Shown: positions 58,401 to 64,000 of the stretch, in pieces
Layout: each line of letters begins with the position of its first letter
Numbering within the stretch: position 1 is the first letter of the stretch
Assembly: GCF_024139115.2 (NCBI RefSeq)
Contig: NC_085140.1
Coordinates: 99,460,988-99,524,987, forward strand
Direction of reading: 5' to 3'
DNA from: Armigeres subalbatus
Lineage: Eukaryota; Arthropoda; Insecta; Diptera; Culicidae
Length of the DNA: 64,000 nt
Program-made: the position numbers and the translations under genes
Notes under the pieces: generated by a model
The model's database searches: none
Told to the model about the DNA's origin: nothing
Seen by the model: the letters and a program-made list of their open reading frames with translations, nothing else

Positions 58401-61400
58401 ATCAACCCCAAATGTCCTTCTGATCCCTCAAGGACATTCTCAGGTATCCCAAGTTTGTCGCAATTGCATAGCATGCCAACGTACCTCGATAAAAATAATT
58501 TTAATCAAAATATTCAATAAAAAGTCAATTATTCCAGATTAAATCCAATTAATTCGAATTTCTTTAGGTACATTGCACAAATCAACCCCAAATGTCCTTC
58601 TGATCCCTCAAGGACATTCTCAGGTATCCCAAGTTTGTCGCAATTGCATAGCATGCCAACGTACCTCGATAAAAATAATTTTAATCAAAATATTCAATAA
58701 AAAGTCAATTATTCCAGATTAAATCCAATTAATTCGAATTTCTTTAGGTACATTGCACAAATCAACCCCAAATGTCCTTCTGATCCCTCAAGGACATTCT
58801 CAGGTATCCCAAGTTTGTCGCAATTGCATAGCATGCCAACGTACCTCGATAAAAATAATTTTATCAAATTATTTAATAAAAAGTCAATTATTCCAGATTA
58901 AATCCAATTAATTCGAATTTCTTTAGGTACATTGCACAAATCAACCCCAAATGTCCTTCTGATCCCTCAAGGACATTCTCAGGTATCCCAAGTTTGTCGC
59001 AATTGCATAGCATGCCAACGTACCTCGATAAAAATAATTTTAATCAAATTATTTAATAAAAAGTCAATTATTCCAGATTAAATCCAATTAATTCGAATTT
59101 CTTTAGGTACATTGCACAAATCAACCCCAAATGTCCTTCTGATCCCTCAAGGACATTCTCAGGTATCCCAAGGTTGTCGCAATTGCATAGCATGCCAACG
59201 TACCTCGATAAAAATAATTTTAATCAAATTATTTATTCCAAATTATTCAATTATTCCAAATTAAATCCAATTAATTCGAATTTCTTTAGGTACATTACAC
59301 AAATCAACCCCAGATGTCCTTCTGATCCTTCAAGGATATTCTCAGGTATCCCAAGGTTGTCGCAATTGCATAGCATGCCAACGTACCTCGATAAAAATAA
59401 TTTTAATCAAATTATTTAATAAAAAGTCAATTATTCCAGATTAAATCCAATTAATTCGAATTTCTTTAAGTACATTGCACAAATCGACCCCAAATGTCCT
59501 TCTGATCCTTCAAGGACATTCTCAGGTATCCCAAGTTTGTCGCAATTGCATGGCATGCCAACGTACCTCGATAGAAATATTTTTTATCAAATTATTTGAT
59601 GAAAAGTCAATAATTCCAGATTAAAGCCCACTAATTCGAATTTATTTAGGTACATTGCACAAATCAACCCCAAATGTCCTTCTGATCCCTCAAGGACATT
59701 CTCAGGTATCCCAAGTTTGTCGCAATTGCATAGCATGCCAACGTACCTCGATAAAAATAATTTTTATCAAATTATTTAATAAAAAGTCAATTATTATAGA
59801 TTAAATCCAAATAATTCGAATTTCCTTAAGTACATTGCACAAATCGACCCCAAATATCCTTCTGATCCTTCAAGGACATTCTCAGGTATCCCAAGTTTGT
59901 CGCAATTGCATAGCATGCCAACGTACCTCGATAAAACTAATTTTTATCAAATTATTTAAATTAAAGTCAATTATTATAGATTAAATCCAATTAATTCGAA
60001 TTTCCTTAAGTACATTGCACAAATCGACCCCAAATGTCCTTCTGATCCTTCAAGGACATTCTCAGGTATCCCAAGTTTGTCGCAATTGCATAGCATGCCA
60101 ACGTACCTCGATAGAAATAATTTTTATCAAATTATTTAATAAAAAGTCAATTATTCCAGATTAAATCCAATTAATTCGAATTTCTTTAAGAACATTGCAA
60201 AAATCAACCCCAAATGTCCTTCTGATCCCTTAAGGACATTCTCAGGTATCCCAAGTTTGTCGCAATTGCATAGCATGCCAACGTACCTCGATAAAAATAA
60301 TTTTAATCAAATTATTTTATGAAAAGTCAATTATTCCAGATTAAATCCAATTAATTCGAATTTCTTTAGGTACATTGCACAAATCAACCCCAAATGTCCT
60401 TCTGATCCTTCAAGGACATGCTCAGGTATCCCAAGTTTGTCGCAATTGCATAGCATGCCAACGTACCTCGATAGAAATATTTTTTATCAAATTATTTAAT
60501 AAAAAGTCAATTATTCCAGATTAAATCCAATTAATTCGAATTTATTAAGGTACATTGCACAAATCAACCCCAAATGTCCTTCTGATCCCTCAAGGACATT
60601 CTCAGGTATCCCAAGTTTGTCGCAATTGCATAGCATGCCAACGTACCTCGATAGAAATATTTTTTATCAAATTATTTAATAAAAAGTCAATTATTCCAGA
60701 TTAAATCCAATTAATTCGAATTTCTTTAAGTACATTGCACAAATCGACCCCAAATGTCCTTCTGATCCTTCAAGGACATTCTCAGGTATCCCAAGTTTGT
60801 CGCAATTGCATAGCATGCCAACGTACCTCGATAAAAATAATTTTAATCAAATTATTTAATAAAAAGTCAATTATTCCAGATCAAATCCAATTAATTCGAA
60901 TTTCTTTAGGTACATTGCACAAATCAACCCCAAATGTCCTTCTGATCCCTCAAGGACATTCGCCCAGGTATCCAAAGTTTGTCGCAATTGCATAGCATGC
61001 CAACGTACCTCGATAAAAATAATTTTAATCAAATTATTTAATAAAAAGTCAATTATTCCAGATTAAATCCAATTAATTCGAATTTCTTTAAGTACATTGC
61101 ACAAATCGACCCCAAATGTCCTTCTGATCCTTCAAGGACATTCTCAGGTATCCCAAGTTTGTCGCAATTGCATGGCATGCCAACGTACCTCGATAGAAAT
61201 ATTTCTTATCAAATTATTTAATAAAAAGTCAATTATTCCAGATTAAATCCAATTAATTCGAATTTATTTAGGTACATTGCACAAATCAACCCCAAATGTC
61301 CTTCTGATCCCTCAAGGACATTCTCAGGTATCCCAAGTTTGTCGCAATTGCATAGCATGCCAACGTACCTCGATAAAAATAATTTTAATCAAATTATTCA

Positions 61401-64000
61401 ATAAAAAGTCAATTATTCCAGATTAAATCCAATTAATTCGAATTTCTTTAGGTACATTGCACAAATCAACCCCAAATGTCCTTCTGATCCCTCAAGGACA
61501 TTCTCAGGTATCCCAAGTTTGTCGCAATTGCATAGCATGCCAACGTACCTCGATAGAAATAATTTTTATCAAATTATTTAATAAAAAGTCAATTATTCCA
61601 GATTAAATCCAATTAATTCGAATTTATTAAGGTACATTGCACAAATCAACCCCAAATGTCCTTCTGATCCCTCAAGGACATTCTCAGGTATCCCAAGTTT
61701 GTCGCAATTGCATAGCATGCCAACGTACCTCGATAGAAATAATTTTAATCAAATTATTTAATAAAAAGTCAATTATTCCAGATTAAATCCAATTAATTCG
61801 AATTTCTTTAAGTACATTGCACAAATCGACCCCAAATGTCCTTCTGATCCTTCAAGGACATTCTCAGGTATCCCAAGTTTGTCGCAATTGCATAGCATGC
61901 CAACGTACCTCGATAAAAATAATTTTAATCAAATTATTTAATAAAAAGTCAATTATTCCAGATTAAATCCAATTAATTCGAATTTCTTCAGGTACATTGC
62001 ACAAATCAACCCCAAATGTCCTTCTGATCCCTCAAGGACATTCGCCCAGGTATCCAAAGTTTGTCGCAATTGCATAGCATGCCAACGTACCTCGATAAAA
62101 ATAATTTTAATCAAATTATTTAATAAAAAGTCAATTATTCCAGATTAAATCCAATTAATTCGAATTTCTTTAAGTACATTGCACAAATCGACCCCAAATG
62201 TCCTTCTGATCCTTCAAGGACATTCTCAGGTATCCCAAGTTTGTCGCAATTGCATGGCATGCCAACGTACCTCGATAGAAATATTTCTTATCAAATAAAA
62301 AGTCAATTATTCCAGATTAAATCCAATTAATTCGAATTTCTTTAGGTACATTGCACAAATCAACCCCAAATGTCCTTCTGATCCCTCAAGGACATTCTCA
62401 GGTATCCCAAGTTTGTCGCAATTGCATAGCATGCCAACGTACCTCGATAAAAATAATTTTAATCAAATTATTTAATAAAAAGTCAATTATTCCAGATTAA
62501 ATCCAATTAATTCGAATTTCTTTAAGTACATTGCACAAATCGACACCAAATGTCCTTCTGATCCTTCAAGGACATGCTCAGGTATCCCAGATTTGTCGCA
62601 ATTGCATAGCATGCCAACGTACCTCGATAAAAATAATTTTAATCAAATTATTTAATAAAAAGTCAATTATTCCAGATTAAATCCAATTAATTCGAATTTA
62701 TTTAAGTACATTGCACAAATCGACCCCAAATGTCCTTCTGATCCTTCAAGGACATTCTCAGGTATCCCAAGTTTGTCGCAATTGCATAGCATGCCAACGT
62801 ACCTCGATAAAAATAATTTTAATCAAATTATTTAATAAAAAGTCAATTATTCCAGATTAAATCCAATTAATTCGAATTTCTTCAGGTACATTGCACAAAT
62901 CAACCCCAAATGTCCTTCTGATCCCTCAAGGACATTCGCCCAGGTATCCAAAGTTTGTCGCAATTGCATAGCATGCCAACGTACCTCGATAAAAATAATT
63001 TTAATCAAATTATTTAATAAAAGTCAATTATTCCAGATTAAATCCAATTAATTCGAATTTCTTTAAGTACATTGCACAAATCGACCCCAAATGTCCTTCT
63101 GATCCTTCAAGGACATTCTCAGGTATCCCAAGTTTGTCGCAATTGCATGGCATGCCAACGTACCTCGATAGAAATATTTCTTATCAAATTATTTAATAAA
63201 AAGTCAATTATTCCAGATTAAATCCAATTAATTCGAATTTATTTAGGTACATTGCACAAATCAACCCCAAATGTCCTTCTGATCCCTCAAGGACATTCTC
63301 AGGTATCCCAAGTTTGTCGCAATTGCATAGCATGCCAACGTACCTCGATAAAAATAATTTTAATCAAATTATTTAATGTCAATTATTCCAGATTAAATCC
63401 AATTAATTCGAATTTCTTTAGGTACATTGCACAAATCAACCCCAAATGTCCTTCTGATCCCTCAAGGACATTCTCAGGTATCCCAAGTTTGTCGCAATTG
63501 CATAGCATGCCAACGTACCTCGATAAAAATAATTTTAATCAAATTATTTAATAAAAAGTCAATTATTCCAGATTAAATCCAATTAATTCGAATTTCTTTA
63601 AGTACATTGCACAAATCGACCCCAAATGTCCTTCTGATCCTTCAAGGACATTCTCAGGTATCCCAAGTTAGTCGCAATTGCATAGCATGCCAACGTACCT
63701 CGATAAAAATAATTTTAATCAAATTATTCAATAAAAAGTCAATTATTCCAGATTAAATCCAATTAATTCGAATTTCTTTAGGTACATTGCACAAATCAAC
63801 CCCAAATGTCCTTCTGATCCCTCAAGGACATTCTCAGGTATCCCAAGTTTGTCGCAATTGCATAGCATGCCAACGTACCTCGATAAAAATAATTTTAATC
63901 AAATTATTTAATAAAAAGTCAATTATTCCAGATTAAATCCAATTAATTCGAATTTCTTTAAGTACATTGCACAAATCGACACCAAATGTCCTTCTGATCC
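49451..64000 (+). repeat. 180-bp satellite array, about 81 monomers, continuing past the window
   Basis: Monomers begin ggtacattgcacaaatc and run head to tail with no change of orientation and no foreign insertion. The period is 180 bp (e.g. 49633 to 49813), altered only by small indels. Two main variants differ at linked sites: ttAGGtac/atcAAcc/atcCCtc versus ttAAGtac/atcGAcc/atcCTtc. A sub-variant has catGGcat with gataGaaatatttCtta. Rare private changes are shared by distant monomers, showing segmental amplification. Each consensus monomer has one nearly open frame (TTGCACAAATC onward), closed by TAA in gatTAAatcc; the 81-107 aa ORFs come from this and are not considered genes. Confidence 0.97.

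Noticed and set aside
50177..63551. Repeated 81-107 aa ORFs starting MHKSTPNVLLI
   Set aside because: They begin at a TTG, depend on small deletions in individual satellite monomers, and carry a stop in nearly every monomer.
49451..64000. CRISPR-like array
   Set aside because: There are no unique spacers between short repeats; the whole 180-bp unit is repeated, and the genome is eukaryotic.

Overview
This window looks like non-coding, repeat-dominated DNA from a culicine mosquito, most likely Aedes (Stegomyia). The evidence is a Feilai-type tRNA-derived SINE, a 3.3 kb RTE-clade retrotransposon of the JAM1 type, many mosquito-style TIR/foldback MITEs, very small introns, and one host-like gene for a short secreted cuticular-type protein. 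Nothing looks bacterial or viral: there are no operons, and almost every ORF is a repeat artefact or a piece of a mobile element.

Layout. 1-8.5 kb: degenerate short repeats, a foldback MITE (844-1086), two non-autonomous TIR elements with many copies of a G-rich subterminal motif (3015-3971, 6731-8046) and a damaged Feilai piece. 8.5-10.1 kb: decayed LINE ORF1 (gag-like) on the minus strand. 10.2-12.6 kb: diverged ~200-390 bp repeat units sharing a GCAGCAACCACYGCCGACGG word, plus two MITEs. 12.7-16.0 kb: a nearly complete RTE retrotransposon (minus) with a perfect 13-bp target-site duplication, an intact RT ORF and a twice-frameshifted endonuclease. 16.4-21 kb: a pyrimidine tract, a Feilai SINE with a 15-bp TSD, a tRNA-like sequence, and a ~122-copy (TTTCTTG)n array. 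22-26 kb: mostly unassigned. 26.0-29.75 kb: an internally deleted RTE-like element, a foldback element, and a 3.1 kb hAT transposon with GTF2IRD2-like transposase remains, itself carrying a pair of inverted 206-bp MITEs and another TIR element. 30-33 kb: MITEs, a 616-bp SINE with a 21-bp TSD, and a perfect 36-bp palindrome. 34.3-39.1 kb: a Tc1 transposon of IR/DR architecture containing both a solo LTR and a 2.05 kb TIR element that splits its transposase. 40.4-44.3 kb: two MITEs, the two-exon cuticular-type gene (minus), a hAT terminus and a minisatellite. 44.4-48 kb: retroelement-like debris and a GC-rich 73-bp tandem repeat. 48.36-48.89 kb: a possible unrecognised three-exon micro-gene. 49.45 kb to the end: about 81 head-to-tail copies of a 180-bp satellite with local higher-order structure.

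The only well-supported host gene is the cuticular-type gene at 41093-41503. The rest is a nested record of transposition. Nearly all orientable elements point the same way (minus), which makes a piRNA-cluster role worth testing. The satellite, the Tc1 nest and the inverted MITE pair are the most informative structures.
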